Below are positions 1-8,826 of a DNA stretch of 64,000 nucleotides, piece after piece. The stretch's first letter is position 1, and each line of letters opens with the position of its first letter. A program made the translations under genes and the position numbers. This stretch comes from Candidatus Arcticimaribacter forsetii (GTDB lineage: Bacteria > Bacteroidota > Bacteroidia > Flavobacteriales > Flavobacteriaceae), in contig NZ_OU342399.1 in NCBI RefSeq assembly GCF_910589745.1, positions 806,001-870,000 of the forward strand. Reading direction: 5' to 3'. The notes below the pieces were generated by a model. That model made no database searches. It was given only the letters and a program-made list of their open reading frames with translations, and was not told where the DNA came from.

Positions 1-274
1 CTTGGGTAACCGCTACTTTGAGTGGTTTATATCCTAGATAAGAAAAATAGAGTGTATCGTTTGCTTTAGCTTCAATTTCAAAAACTCCTTTATCGTTCGA
101 AATAGATCCAACGATGGTGTTCAGGTTGAGTACATGAACACTACTCATTACGTTTTCTGTAACCTCATTTTCTATAATACCTCTTAAGACTCTTCTTTCA
201 GGATCTTGAGCATTAATTAATAAAGGAAATATCAAACAAAGTAGTAAAAGACTTTTGGATATCTTAGAAATCAT
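1..274 (-). CDS. Secreted carboxypeptidase-regulatory-like protein, partial
   Basis: The minus strand opens with an ATG at 272-274 and stays open to the window edge, so the C-terminus lies outside. The first 23 residues look like a signal peptide (basic n-region, Leu-rich core, then INAQ). The next part reads RVLRGIIENEVTENVMSSVHV followed by NDKGVFEIEA and LYFSYLGYKPL, the pattern of a carboxypeptidase D regulatory-like beta-sandwich. In Bacteroidota this domain is found on exported proteins, alone or in front of a TonB-dependent barrel. The visible 91 residues cannot tell which. It is convergent with nothing and lies downstream of the helicase gene on the same strand, separated by a hairpin. 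Confidence 0.6.
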   Translation of the reverse strand, partial: MISKISKSLLLLCLIFPLLINAQDPERRVLRGIIENEVTENVMSSVHVLNLNTIVGSISNDKGVFEIEAKANDTLYFSYLGYKPLKVAVTQ

Positions 275-312
275 AAATACAAAAATATAAAGAAAAACTT
301 CGATCCCCAGTA

Positions 313-350
313 AATATGTCTTTTTGTTATTAATTTAACAAAGACATATT
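313..350 (-). terminator. Hairpin overlapping the helicase stop codon
   Basis: An 11-bp perfect inverted repeat (AATATGTCTTT at 313-323, AAAGACATATT at 340-350) is extended by a second GTTA/TAAC stem inside. It overlaps the stop codon of the helicase gene at 349-351. The following T tract is short, so efficiency is uncertain. Confidence 0.45.
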
Positions 351-2220
351 ATTTTCTAGACCTTCTTCCGAACCCTCCAGGCTTATTTCCTTTAGATCCG
401 TATTTTGGTTTTGAGCCAGAATCTGATCTTCTAGAAGAACCGCTTGAACCTTCTCTTTTTGATTCTGGATTGTTGTCGAAACTTCTTCTTTTTCCTCGAT
501 CATAGTTGCCTCCTGATCCCCCAGATGAATTAAACTTTTTCTTGTAGCCGCCTCCACCAGAGTCACCACCTTTTCTAAAGTTTTTTCTTTTTCCGCCACC
601 ACCGCTTCTACCTCTTGGAGCTTTCTCTGAAACTTCTACGTTTATATAGCGTCCATTAAGCTGGAAATCTGTGAATTTAGCTAAAACTTTTTCTTGAAGA
701 CTGTTTGGAGTGTTGAAGAAAGAAAAGCTTTCCATAACATCTACATGGAAGATGTCATCTGTATCTATTTCGAGAGTTGCTTTTAGAAAATCCTTAAGAG
801 CCATCCAGTTGTAGTCATCTCGTTCACCAACATTAATAAAGTATCTTGTACTTTCTTTTTTGTTGTGCTTTGTTTTTTCAGAAGGATTGTCTTCAAATTT
901 ACTATTTAGGTCTTTAGATTTTTTGTAGTAATTATGGAAACGAGCAAACTCAACAGAAACAAGACGTTGGATTAATTCTTCTTTACTTAGATCTTCTAAT
1001 TCTGCCTCTACTTTAGGAAGGTAATTGAAAATATCGTCGTTTACGGTAGTATTTTTAATTTTCTGAGCAAGAGAATAGAGTTGAGTTTCACATATCTCCA
1101 TTCCTGTAGGAATTTTTTTCATCTCTATGTTGAGTTGAATTTTTTTCTCTATGGCTCTAATTTTCCGTGATTCACTTTGTGTTACAATGATCATGGAAAC
1201 TCCTTGGTTTCCTGCACGACCAGTTCTTCCACTTCTGTGTGTGTATGTTTCTATCTCGTCTGGAAGTTGATAGTGTATAACGTGCGTAATATTATCTACA
1301 TCAATCCCTCGAGCTGCAACGTCAGTTGCGACTAGCATTTGAATTTGTTTGTTACGGAAAGATTTCATTACCAAGTCTCGCTGATTTTGACTCAGATCCC
1401 CATGAAGAGCTCCAGCATTATAGCCATCTTCAATTAGTTTTTCTGCTACGTTTTGTGTGTCTCTTTTAGTTCTACAAAAAACTACGGAGAATATATCAGG
1501 ATTAGCATCGGCAAGTCTTCTTAATGCAGGATAACGATCTCTACCACTTACTTTGTAGTATTCATGACTTACATTTTTAGTTCCAGCATTTTTTGTACCA
1601 ACGGTAATTTCTTCTGGATTGTACATGAATTTCTTTGCAATCACTGATACCTCTTTTGGCATTGTGGCAGAAAATAACCAAGTGCTTTTTTCGTCAGGTG
1701 TATGGGAAAGGATTTCGGTGATATCCTCAAAAAATCCCATATTAAGCATTTCATCAGCTTCATCAAGGACACAATATTCTATTTTAGATACATCAACCAG
1801 TCTTCTGCGAATCATGTCTTGCATACGTCCTGGGGTAGCAACTAAAATTTGAGCCCCTTTTTTTACTGCTCTAGCTTGGTCCGTTATACTTGCTCCACCA
1901 TAAATGGCAACAACATTAACACCTTTAATATGTTTAGAGTAGTTTTTTAATTCTTGTGTAATTTGTAAGCAAAGTTCTCTAGTAGGAGATAAGATAAGTC
2001 CTTGAGTAGTTCTACTTTTGGAATCAATTTTTTGAAGCATTGGAAAACCAAATGCTGCAGTTTTTCCGGTTCCAGTTTGAGCTAAAGAAACTATATCAGT
2101 ATCTTTCTCAAGTAGAATAGGAATCGCTTTTTCTTGTACTTCTGAAGGGGTTTCAAACCCCATGTCTTCAATCGCTTTTAATAAAGCCTCATTAAGACCA
2201 AGTTCTTGGAATGTTTTCAT
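349..2220 (-). CDS. deaD: DEAD-box ATP-dependent RNA helicase
   Basis: ATP-dependent RNA helicase, probably used in ribosome assembly or cold adaptation. All family motifs are present in order: Q motif near residues 22-31, Walker A GTGKT at 50-54, PTREL near 79-83, ATPGR at 128-132, DEAD at 153-156, SAT near 185, VATDVAARGID and HRSGRTGRAG in the second RecA lobe. Residues about 485-565 resemble the DbpA RNA-binding domain. The last 50 residues are a Gly/Ser/Arg/Lys-rich disordered tail. Its length (623) fits DeaD/CsdA-type proteins with tails. A TACCTTTG promoter box lies only five bases upstream of the ATG. The gene stands alone between rdgB and a carboxypeptidase-regulatory protein. Confidence 0.93.
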   Translation of the reverse strand: MKTFQELGLNEALLKAIEDMGFETPSEVQEKAIPILLEKDTDIVSLAQTGTGKTAAFGFPMLQKIDSKSRTTQGLILSPTRELCLQITQELKNYSKHIKGVNVVAIYGGASITDQARAVKKGAQILVATPGRMQDMIRRRLVDVSKIEYCVLDEADEMLNMGFFEDITEILSHTPDEKSTWLFSATMPKEVSVIAKKFMYNPEEITVGTKNAGTKNVSHEYYKVSGRDRYPALRRLADANPDIFSVVFCRTKRDTQNVAEKLIEDGYNAGALHGDLSQNQRDLVMKSFRNKQIQMLVATDVAARGIDVDNITHVIHYQLPDEIETYTHRSGRTGRAGNQGVSMIIVTQSESRKIRAIEKKIQLNIEMKKIPTGMEICETQLYSLAQKIKNTTVNDDIFNYLPKVEAELEDLSKEELIQRLVSVEFARFHNYYKKSKDLNSKFEDNPSEKTKHNKKESTRYFINVGERDDYNWMALKDFLKATLEIDTDDIFHVDVMESFSFFNTPNSLQEKVLAKFTDFQLNGRYINVEVSEKAPRGRSGGGGKRKNFRKGGDSGGGGYKKKFNSSGGSGGNYDRGKRRSFDNNPESKREGSSGSSRRSDSGSKPKYGSKGNKPGGFGRRSRK

Positions 2221-2225
2221 TGCCG

Positions 2226-2233
2226 CAAAGGTA
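2226..2233 (-). promoter_or_regulatory. Candidate -7 box of the helicase gene
   Basis: On the minus strand the sequence TACCTTTG fits the Bacteroidota TAnnTTTG -7 element and ends five bases before the ATG. No clear TTTG -33 element was seen at the usual distance. If used, the transcript would be nearly leaderless. Confidence 0.35.
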
Positions 2234-2281
2234 CTGCTAATAATTGAGTTAGTGTTTCTTTACGGCCTTTAAATAATTCAT

Positions 2282-2860
2282 TTAATCTACTGACATTAAG
2301 TACTTTACAAAAAAACCGAACGCTTTAGCTCTGTGGCTGATTGTATTTTTGACTTTTTTATCTAATTCCGCAAAAGTTTTAGAGTAACCTTCAGGAATAA
2401 AAATCGGATCATATCCAAAGCCTCCAGCCCCTCTTTTTTCATGTATTATTTCTCCGCGAACAACCCCTTCAAATTGAGATTCTTTTCCTTCGATATTTGC
2501 AGCAATTATTGTTCTAAATTGACAACTTTTATTTTCTTTATTATCGAGTTCTTCCCAAACTTTCGCAATATTTTTTTCATTGTTTTTTTCTGCCCCAGCA
2601 TACCGAGCTGAAAATACTCCCGGTTCTCCATTTAAAGTATCGATTTCAAGACCAGAGTCATCTGAAAAACAATTATAGCCATAATTATTTTTCACATAAT
2701 CTACCTTAATTCTGGCATTTTCTTCCAAGGTAGTTCCTGTTTCTTCAATATCTTCTTGGCAGTTAATGTCGGTTAAACTTAAAATTTCAATTCCTTCTGG
2801 AACAATTTCTTTTATTTCTTTTAACTTATTGAGGTTGTGTGTAGCAAATACTAGTTTCAT
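2282..2860 (-). CDS. rdgB: Non-canonical purine NTP pyrophosphatase RdgB/HAM1
   Basis: Hydrolyses dITP, ITP and XTP to monophosphates, keeping deaminated purines out of DNA and RNA. The N-terminus FATHNLNKLKEI is the substrate-loop motif, FSDDSGLEID carries the metal-binding acidic residues, and GFGYDPIF plus SHRAKAF near the C-terminus are further family signatures. The 192-residue length is typical. It starts seven bases downstream of rlmH on the same strand, so the two are probably cotranscribed. Confidence 0.95.
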   Translation of the reverse strand: MKLVFATHNLNKLKEIKEIVPEGIEILSLTDINCQEDIEETGTTLEENARIKVDYVKNNYGYNCFSDDSGLEIDTLNGEPGVFSARYAGAEKNNEKNIAKVWEELDNKENKSCQFRTIIAANIEGKESQFEGVVRGEIIHEKRGAGGFGYDPIFIPEGYSKTFAELDKKVKNTISHRAKAFGFFVKYLMSVD

Positions 2861-2867
2861 AATTTTT

Positions 2868-3341
2868 TTATCTATGGTGGTAGGGTTCGTTTTTTAATAT
2901 AGTGTAGGCACGATATACCTGTTCTACAAAAAACAAACGTATCATTTGATGAGAAAATGTCATTTGAGACAGAGCTATTTTGGAGTTGTATTTTTGGTGT
3001 ATTTTTTTTGAGAATCCATAGGGGCCACCGATTATAAAAATTAATCTTTTTGACCCTGAATTCATTTTTTTATTTAAAAACTCAGAAAAACCAACAGAGG
3101 AATATTCTTTCCCATGTTCGTCTAACAAGACGACAAGGTCAGAACTCTTTATTTGTTTCTCAATTAATTCTGCTTCTTTGTTTTTTTGTTGCTCTTGTGA
3201 AAGATTCTTGGCACCTTTTATGTCTGGTATAATTTGAAGGGTAAATTTGATATAGTGTTTTAAGCGATCCTGATAGTTTAATATTAACTTTTGAAGGTCA
3301 TTATTATCAGTTTTTCCAATGCAAATTAACTGTATTTCCAT
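2868..3341 (-). CDS. rlmH: 23S rRNA (pseudouridine-1915-N3)-methyltransferase RlmH
   Basis: SPOUT-class methyltransferase that modifies pseudouridine 1915 in helix 69 of 23S rRNA. The protein is 157 residues, the normal size. The SAM-binding knot is visible in LLDEHGKEYSS, FIIGGPYGFS and the C-terminal LKNEPYHHR. It heads a probable two-gene unit with rdgB and is divergent from the YihY-family gene. Confidence 0.96.
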   Translation of the reverse strand: MEIQLICIGKTDNNDLQKLILNYQDRLKHYIKFTLQIIPDIKGAKNLSQEQQKNKEAELIEKQIKSSDLVVLLDEHGKEYSSVGFSEFLNKKMNSGSKRLIFIIGGPYGFSKKIHQKYNSKIALSQMTFSHQMIRLFFVEQVYRAYTILKNEPYHHR

Positions 3342-3456
3342 AGATCAAATTTACTAAATCTAGATTTCACTTTTTGTTTTTATCTTTATTTAAATCGCTT
3401 CTTTTTTAAAAAAAACTTTTAAGCAATGAGAAGTTTACAGGGTATTAGTATTTTTG

Positions 3457-4395
3457 ATGTATTCGAATGTTATGAAAGAAAAACTTAAACAAATCCCTTT
3501 ACTAGGACCACTGGTTGATGCTTTGGAACTTATTAAGTTACCTGGTGGAAACGGATTTTCTTTTTATGATTTAATTCAAATGTACCTTTTGGGTATTGTA
3601 AGAGGAGCATTTACTGCCAGAGCAGGAAGTGTTTCTTTTAGCTTTTTTATGGCGTTATTCCCTTTTTTACTTTTTGTTCTAAATCTTATTCCATTCATTC
3701 CAATAGCAAATTTTGATTCGGTTTTATTAGAGTTTATAGAAGCTTTGCTTCCTCAAGACACCCATGTTTTTTTCACTTCAATTTTTCATGATATTCAAAG
3801 TAAACCCAGAGGTGGATTGCTTTCTTCTGTTTTTGTACTATCTGTTTTTTTAACAGCAAATGGTGTAAGTGCAATTTTCGGAAGCTTTGAAGAGTCCTAC
3901 CATGTTAAGCTCACTCGTAATTTTTTTAGACAATATTTAATTGCAATTGGTGTGAGTGTTTTACTTGCTTTTCTGTTGTTGTTAGCAGTTGCTGTATTTG
4001 TGTTTTTTGAATTATATTTTCTAAGAAATTTATCGGATTATATTCCAGGCACATTCAATTGGATTCGAACGGGACAGCTATTCTTTTTTGTTGTTTTAGC
4101 TTATTTTTCAATTTCAACTTTATATTTCTTTGGTACCGTAGAGGGTAAAATAACACGTTTCTTTTCTCCAGGTGCATTCTTAACAACCCTTTTACTTATT
4201 GCAAGCACCTACCTTTTTGGTATATATGTTGATCGTTTTTCGAATTATAATCAACTCTATGGTTCCATTGGAGCTTTGTTGTTGTTTATGCTTTACACTT
4301 GGATTAATTCAATTCTTCTACTCTTAGGATTTGAACTTAATGCAACTTTAACAAGACTGAACAAACGTTCAAATCTAAAGAACTCAGAAAAATAA
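3457..4395 (+). CDS. YihY/BrkB-family inner membrane protein
   Basis: Integral membrane protein of the YihY (formerly RNase BN) family; the molecular function is unsettled. About six hydrophobic segments are visible, including SFFMALFPFLLFVLNLIPFI and a Leu/Val-rich stretch near residue 170. The family motif TARAGSVSFSFFMALFP is present at about residues 55-71. Three in-frame starts exist: TTG at 3454, ATG at 3457 and ATG at 3472; the first ATG is used here. It ends eight bases before priA and probably shares its transcript. Confidence 0.85.
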   Translation: MYSNVMKEKLKQIPLLGPLVDALELIKLPGGNGFSFYDLIQMYLLGIVRGAFTARAGSVSFSFFMALFPFLLFVLNLIPFIPIANFDSVLLEFIEALLPQDTHVFFTSIFHDIQSKPRGGLLSSVFVLSVFLTANGVSAIFGSFEESYHVKLTRNFFRQYLIAIGVSVLLAFLLLLAVAVFVFFELYFLRNLSDYIPGTFNWIRTGQLFFFVVLAYFSISTLYFFGTVEGKITRFFSPGAFLTTLLLIASTYLFGIYVDRFSNYNQLYGSIGALLLFMLYTWINSILLLLGFELNATLTRLNKRSNLKNSEK

Positions 4396-4403
4396 TATTA
4401 GCT

Positions 4404-6854
4404 ATGCACTTTTTTATTGATGTATTGCTGCCTCTACCATTACCGAAACCATTTACTTATTGGGTTACACAAGAAGAGTTTGATTATTTATCTCCGGGTT
4501 TTAGGGTTGGAGTTCCGTTCGGGAAAAGTAAAATGTACACAGGTATTATTTACAGAAAACATTTGGTTGCCCCTCAGACTTATGAGCCAAAAACCATCAC
4601 AGAAATTCTGGATGAATACCCTGTAGTTATGCATCATCAAATAAAGTTGTGGGAGTGGATGTCTTCCTACTATTTGTGCTCAATGGGTTCTATTCTAAGG
4701 GCTGCTTTGCCTTCGGCCTTGTTGTTAACCAGTGAAACATTAATAAAAAAAAACACAGAAACTGAAGTAAATGAAGATCTACTTTCGGATGATGAATATT
4801 TAATTTATGAAGCACTTGATGAAAAAACATTGACTGTTGATGAAATCCGAAAAATAGTAGATCGAAAAAATATTTTTCCGTTAATTCAATCTTTATTAGA
4901 AAAGAATGTAATTCAGTCTTATCAAGAATTAAAAGAGAAGTTTAAGCCCAAACGTGTGCGTTATGTTCAAATCTCAGAATCTTATAGAACAGATGCTAAA
5001 TTAGCATTACTATTCGATAAATTATCTAAAGCTCCAAAACAAAGCGCTTTGGTTTTAGGGATTTGTAGTCTTCAGCCCGATTTAACTCAGTGGACAAAAG
5101 TTAGATCCCTAATTAAACAATCTGGCTCGACAAGTGCAGCTTTAAAATCGCTTATTGAAAAAGGAATTTTAGTCGAGTCATTTTTCGAAGAAGATCGAAT
5201 TCCCTATGAACCCAATTCAAAACGAGCTCTATCAGCATTATCTGATACACAAAAAATAGCTTTTGATGAAATAGAAAATGAGTTTAGTAAACAAGATGTT
5301 GTTCTACTAGAGGGGGTAACTTCCTCTGGTAAAACGGAAGTTTATTTTCAATTAATTGAAAAGGTTTTGTCTGAAGATAAGCAGGTTTTGTATTTGCTTC
5401 CAGAGATATCGTTAACCTCACAAATGATCCATAGATTACAAGCACGATTTGGATCAAAAGTAGTTGTATATCATTCTAAATTTTCTATTCACGAACGGGT
5501 AGAAGTTTGGAATAACATCCTAAACAAAGAAGATAAAGCACAAATAATATTAGGAGCTAGGTCTTCTGTGTTTCTACCATTTAAAGAGCTTGGGTTGGTT
5601 ATTGTTGATGAGGAGCACGAAAGTTCTTTTAAACAGTTCGATCCTGCTCCAAGATATCATGCTCGTGACACAGCGATCGTATTAGGGAAAATTCAAGGGG
5701 CAAAAGTCTTATTAGGATCTGCAACACCAGCAATTGAAACTCGTTTTAATGTGGAGCGAAATAAATATGGTTACGCACAGCTTAAAACTAGGTTTGGTGG
5801 TATTTCTATGCCCATTATTAAATGTATAAATTTAAAAGAGGCACACAAGAAAAAAGAAATGTCCGGTTTTTTTTCGAAGGAACTGATTGAGTCAATTAAA
5901 GAGGTTTTAGAGAATAAAAAACAAGTTATTTTATTTCAAAATAGAAGAGGTTACGCACCTGTCATGGAGTGTTTTACATGTGGTCATATTCCTCAATGTA
6001 CCAACTGTGATGTAACCTTAACTTATCATCAATATAATCAACAACTTCGTTGTCATTATTGTGGGTATCATATTGCAAAACCAGTTTCTTGTAGTGCTTG
6101 TGCTAGTCATACTTTGAATGTAAAAGGAATGGGTACTCAGCAAATAGAGGAACAGGTCGAGGAGTTGTTTCCCGATTACCAGGTTGCAAGAATGGATTGG
6201 GACAGTACCCGTGGGAAGCGTTCTTTTGATGCTATAATAGATTCTTTTACTCAAGGAGAAGTTCAAATCCTCGTAGGTACCCAAATGTTAACGAAGGGTC
6301 TAGATTTTAAGAATGTTGCTTTAGTTGGCGTTCTCAATGCAGATCCATTATTGAATTTTCCAGAATTTAGAGCTCATGAAAGAAGTTTTCAAATGCTGTC
6401 GCAGGTTGCAGGAAGGTCAGGAAGATCAAATGAACAAGGTCAGGTATTGATCCAGACTTTTACTCCCGAACATCCGGTTTTAATTCAAGTAATAAAAAAT
6501 AATTATGATGCTCTGTTTAATTCTCAATTGCGAGAACGAAGGGAATATCAATATCCTCCATTTTATAGACTCATTAGAATAACTTTAAAGTCTAAGGATT
6601 ACAATCAAGTTGATCAAGCGTCTCAATGGCTTGTTGGTGCATTAAATATTAATTTAAAAGGATCAGTTCTTGGTCCAGTTGACCCACCAATTTCTCGAGT
6701 TAGGAATTTGTATCACAAACAGTTGCTGGTTAAATTCATTGATAATTCAAGTCGTAATAAAGTAAAAGAAATAGTAGTTTCTTCTTTAAAAAGTTTTGAA
6801 GCAATTGGTGCTTACAGAAGTATCAGAGTTTCTGTTGATGTTGATCCTCAATAA
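4404..6854 (+). CDS. priA: Primosomal helicase PriA
   Basis: Replication-restart helicase that recognises stalled forks and reloads the replicative helicase. The N-terminal DNA-binding domain starts with the conserved FIDVLLPLPLPKPFTYWV. Walker A (GVTSSGKTE) lies near residues 303-311 and the DEEH Walker B follows near 400. The zinc region has eight cysteines in CxxC pairs (CFTCGHIPQCTNC, CHYCGYH, CSAC). GTQMLTKGLDF and QVAGRSGR belong to the second helicase lobe. The 816-residue length is normal for Bacteroidota. Its last seven bases overlap the convergent LytTR gene. Confidence 0.96.
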   Translation: MHFFIDVLLPLPLPKPFTYWVTQEEFDYLSPGFRVGVPFGKSKMYTGIIYRKHLVAPQTYEPKTITEILDEYPVVMHHQIKLWEWMSSYYLCSMGSILRAALPSALLLTSETLIKKNTETEVNEDLLSDDEYLIYEALDEKTLTVDEIRKIVDRKNIFPLIQSLLEKNVIQSYQELKEKFKPKRVRYVQISESYRTDAKLALLFDKLSKAPKQSALVLGICSLQPDLTQWTKVRSLIKQSGSTSAALKSLIEKGILVESFFEEDRIPYEPNSKRALSALSDTQKIAFDEIENEFSKQDVVLLEGVTSSGKTEVYFQLIEKVLSEDKQVLYLLPEISLTSQMIHRLQARFGSKVVVYHSKFSIHERVEVWNNILNKEDKAQIILGARSSVFLPFKELGLVIVDEEHESSFKQFDPAPRYHARDTAIVLGKIQGAKVLLGSATPAIETRFNVERNKYGYAQLKTRFGGISMPIIKCINLKEAHKKKEMSGFFSKELIESIKEVLENKKQVILFQNRRGYAPVMECFTCGHIPQCTNCDVTLTYHQYNQQLRCHYCGYHIAKPVSCSACASHTLNVKGMGTQQIEEQVEELFPDYQVARMDWDSTRGKRSFDAIIDSFTQGEVQILVGTQMLTKGLDFKNVALVGVLNADPLLNFPEFRAHERSFQMLSQVAGRSGRSNEQGQVLIQTFTPEHPVLIQVIKNNYDALFNSQLRERREYQYPPFYRLIRITLKSKDYNQVDQASQWLVGALNINLKGSVLGPVDPPISRVRNLYHKQLLVKFIDNSSRNKVKEIVVSSLKSFEAIGAYRSIRVSVDVDPQ

Positions 6855-7546
6855 CGATTTAACCAAAATTCATTGAATAATTTTTTTTTCGACCTGCTCA
6901 ACGGTATGTCTTTATTATTTAAATGTATAGTAGTTTGGGAAAAATTAATAACTTCTTCTGTATTGATAATAAATGATTTATGACATCTGAAAAAAAAATC
7001 TGTGGGTATATTTTTTTGAATTTTTTTCATTGAAGAAAGGACAATGAAGTTTTTTTTATGAGTGACAATTTTAATATAATCTCCCATTGCCTCAATCCAT
7101 TGTATGGATGAAAGTTTTATGTTTTCGGTTTTAAGGTTGCATTTGACCTCAATACTTTTTCTTAGCTCCTGATTGATATGCTTATGAATATTTCCAATGT
7201 TTTTAACACGGTCTAAAGTTATTTCGAATCGGTCTGAAGTAAATGGTTTTTGAAGAAAATCTAAAATTCCAATTTCAAAGGATTTAACCGCGAGCCTTGA
7301 TTTTTTTGAGGTGAAGGCAACTTTTTTTTGTAATCCGTGTTGGACTACGAAATTAAATGTTTTTTCTTCATTACCGGTGGGATCAATCACTATTAGATCG
7401 ATGAACTTATTTTTGATTAACTCCTCTAGTTCATTAAGATCAGTGCATTCTTTTACAAGACTTAACTTAGAAATTTCTTTAAGTCTTTGTCTAATTTGAT
7501 TGCGTTCGCCATCGTTTGGATCAAGAAGTAGGTAGTTTAGTTTCAT
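6848..7546 (-). CDS. LytTR-family response regulator
   Basis: Two-component response regulator of the LytT/AlgR type. The receiver domain covers about residues 1-120 with the likely phospho-acceptor D55 (in LIVIDPTG) and the conserved Lys of FLQKPF. The LytTR DNA-binding domain occupies about 140-232, with IQWIEAMGDYIKI and FFRCHKSFIIN typical of its beta-strands. The usual DD acidic pair is only partly kept (D9 and D12). No histidine kinase lies next to it, so it is an orphan here. Its 3' end overlaps priA by seven bases, a tail-to-tail overlap. Confidence 0.88.
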   Translation of the reverse strand: MKLNYLLLDPNDGERNQIRQRLKEISKLSLVKECTDLNELEELIKNKFIDLIVIDPTGNEEKTFNFVVQHGLQKKVAFTSKKSRLAVKSFEIGILDFLQKPFTSDRFEITLDRVKNIGNIHKHINQELRKSIEVKCNLKTENIKLSSIQWIEAMGDYIKIVTHKKNFIVLSSMKKIQKNIPTDFFFRCHKSFIINTEEVINFSQTTIHLNNKDIPLSRSKKKLFNEFWLNRY

Positions 7547-7620
7547 GGAGTTTAATCGATCTCAAAGTTAAAATAAAATAATAAATATGTGTAAATGAGG
7601 TTAAAAAAGAATGGTAAATG

Positions 7621-7651
7621 TTTGTTATAACTATGTATTTGCTTATTTTTG
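7621..7651 (+). promoter_or_regulatory. Promoter of the S6-S18-L9 operon
   Basis: TTTG at 7621-7624 and TATTTTTG at 7644-7651 are separated by 19 bases. This matches the Bacteroidota sigma-A consensus TTTG-N17-23-TAnnTTTG. Transcription would start near 7656-7658, leaving a leader of about 15 bases, too short for the S6:S18-binding leader RNA known elsewhere. Confidence 0.65.
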
Positions 7652-7672
7652 CACACTTAAAATTATATAAAT

Positions 7673-8011
7673 ATGAATCATTACGAAACTGTTTTCATTC
7701 TAAATCCCGTTTTATCTGATGAACAGATAAAGGAAACAGTTAAGAAATTTGAGGACCTTTTGACTGGAAAAGGAGCCAAGTTTGTTAACAAAGAGGACTG
7801 GGGGCTTAAGAAATTAGCTTACCCAATTCAAAACAAAAAAAGTGGCTTTTACCACCTTTTTGAATTCACTGCACCTGGAGATGCTATTGCACCTCTTGAA
7901 GTAGAATTCCGAAGAGATGAGCGTATCATGCGATACCTTACGGTAAGTCTTGACAAGCATGCGATTGCTTGGGCAGAGAAAAGAGCAAAAAAATCTAAAG
8001 CAAAAGCCTAG
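7673..8011 (+). CDS. rpsF: 30S ribosomal protein S6
   Basis: Small-subunit protein that pairs with S18 on the platform. The start [18 protein letters not shown] is the conserved S6 beginning, and [18 protein letters not shown] is the core motif. The 112-residue protein ends in a Lys/Ala-rich tail. It is first in an rpsF-rpsR-rplI operon with five- and twelve-base gaps, the usual order in Bacteroidota, without ssb or priB. Confidence 0.97.
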   Translation: MNHYETVFILNPVLSDEQIKETVKKFEDLLTGKGAKFVNKEDWGLKKLAYPIQNKKSGFYHLFEFTAPGDAIAPLEVEFRRDERIMRYLTVSLDKHAIAWAEKRAKKSKAKA

Positions 8012-8016
8012 TAGTT

Positions 8017-8313
8017 ATGTCAAAAATTGAAGAACAATCTAAAGGGAGAAAAGAAGGAGAAATCCGTTATTTGACTCCATTAAATATCGAAACAAACAAC
8101 AAAAAGAAATACTGTCGTTTCAAAAGATCTGGTATCAAGTATGTAGATTATAAAGACGGAGATTTCTTAATTAAATTTGTTAACGAGCAAGGAAAATTAC
8201 TTCCTCGTCGTTTAACAGGAACTTCTTTAAAATACCAAAGAAAAGTTTCTGTAGCTGTTAAAAGAGCTCGTCATTTAGCTTTAATGCCTTACGTGGGTGA
8301 TTTATTAAAATAA
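8017..8313 (+). CDS. rpsR: 30S ribosomal protein S18
   Basis: Small-subunit protein S18, 98 residues. The C-terminal half contains [32 protein letters not shown], here seen as the conserved RRLTG and [11 protein letters not shown] motifs. The N-terminus has a short charged extension common in Bacteroidota. Second gene of the S6-S18-L9 operon. Confidence 0.97.
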   Translation: MSKIEEQSKGRKEGEIRYLTPLNIETNNKKKYCRFKRSGIKYVDYKDGDFLIKFVNEQGKLLPRRLTGTSLKYQRKVSVAVKRARHLALMPYVGDLLK

Positions 8314-8325
8314 AAACTTAGATCA

Positions 8326-8771
8326 ATGGAACTGATACTCAAAGAAGATGTACAAAACCTTGGATTTAAGGATGACATCGTAAATGTAAAAAATGGATAT
8401 GGTCGTAACTTCTTAATTCCTAATGGAAAAGCAGTTATAGCTACATCGTCTGCTAGAAAAGTACTTGCAGAAAACTTAAAACAACGCGCTCACAAAGAAC
8501 AAAAGTTAATTGATGATGCGAAAAAATTGCTAAAAAACTTCAAGGTTTTGAAATTAAAATCAAATCTAAAGTTGGTAGTGGAGATAAATTATTTGGTTCA
8601 ATAGGTAGCCAAGATGTTGCAGATGCATTCGAAAGTAATGGTCAAGCAATTGATAAAAAGTTTATTACACTTCCTGGTAAAACAATTAAGCGTTTAGGAG
8701 CTTATGAAGCTACAGTTCGTATTCACAGAGCTGTTGTTGTACAAGTTGCTTTCGAAATTATTGCTGAATAA
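8326..8771 (+). CDS. rplI: 50S ribosomal protein L9, frameshifted
   Basis: L9 binds 23S rRNA at the base of the L1 stalk. The first frame runs from ATG 8326 and gives a normal L9 N-terminus ([19 protein letters not shown], then GYGRNFLIP) but hits a stop at 8604. The C-terminal half continues in the neighbouring frame, including [16 protein letters not shown] and the end [12 protein letters not shown] with its stop at 8769-8771. The frames join at an A6 run at 8521-8526 after GCG. Restoring one A gives [20 protein letters not shown] and a 148-residue protein, the normal L9 size. A sequencing or assembly deletion is the simplest cause; a true mutation or slippage on the A run is possible. A terminator follows. 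Confidence 0.9.
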
Positions 8772-8796
8772 GTACTAGTTTTAATGCTAAAAAAAA

Positions 8797-8826
8797 CAGC
8801 CCCACTTTTTTAGGTGGGGTTTTTTT
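8797..8826 (+). terminator. Terminator after the S6-S18-L9 operon
   Basis: A CCCCAC/GTGGGG stem (8800-8805, 8814-8819) with an eight-base loop is followed by seven Ts (8820-8826), and the A run before the stem can pair with the T run. This is a classic intrinsic terminator. The start codon of the next gene begins at the base right after the T run. Confidence 0.85.
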
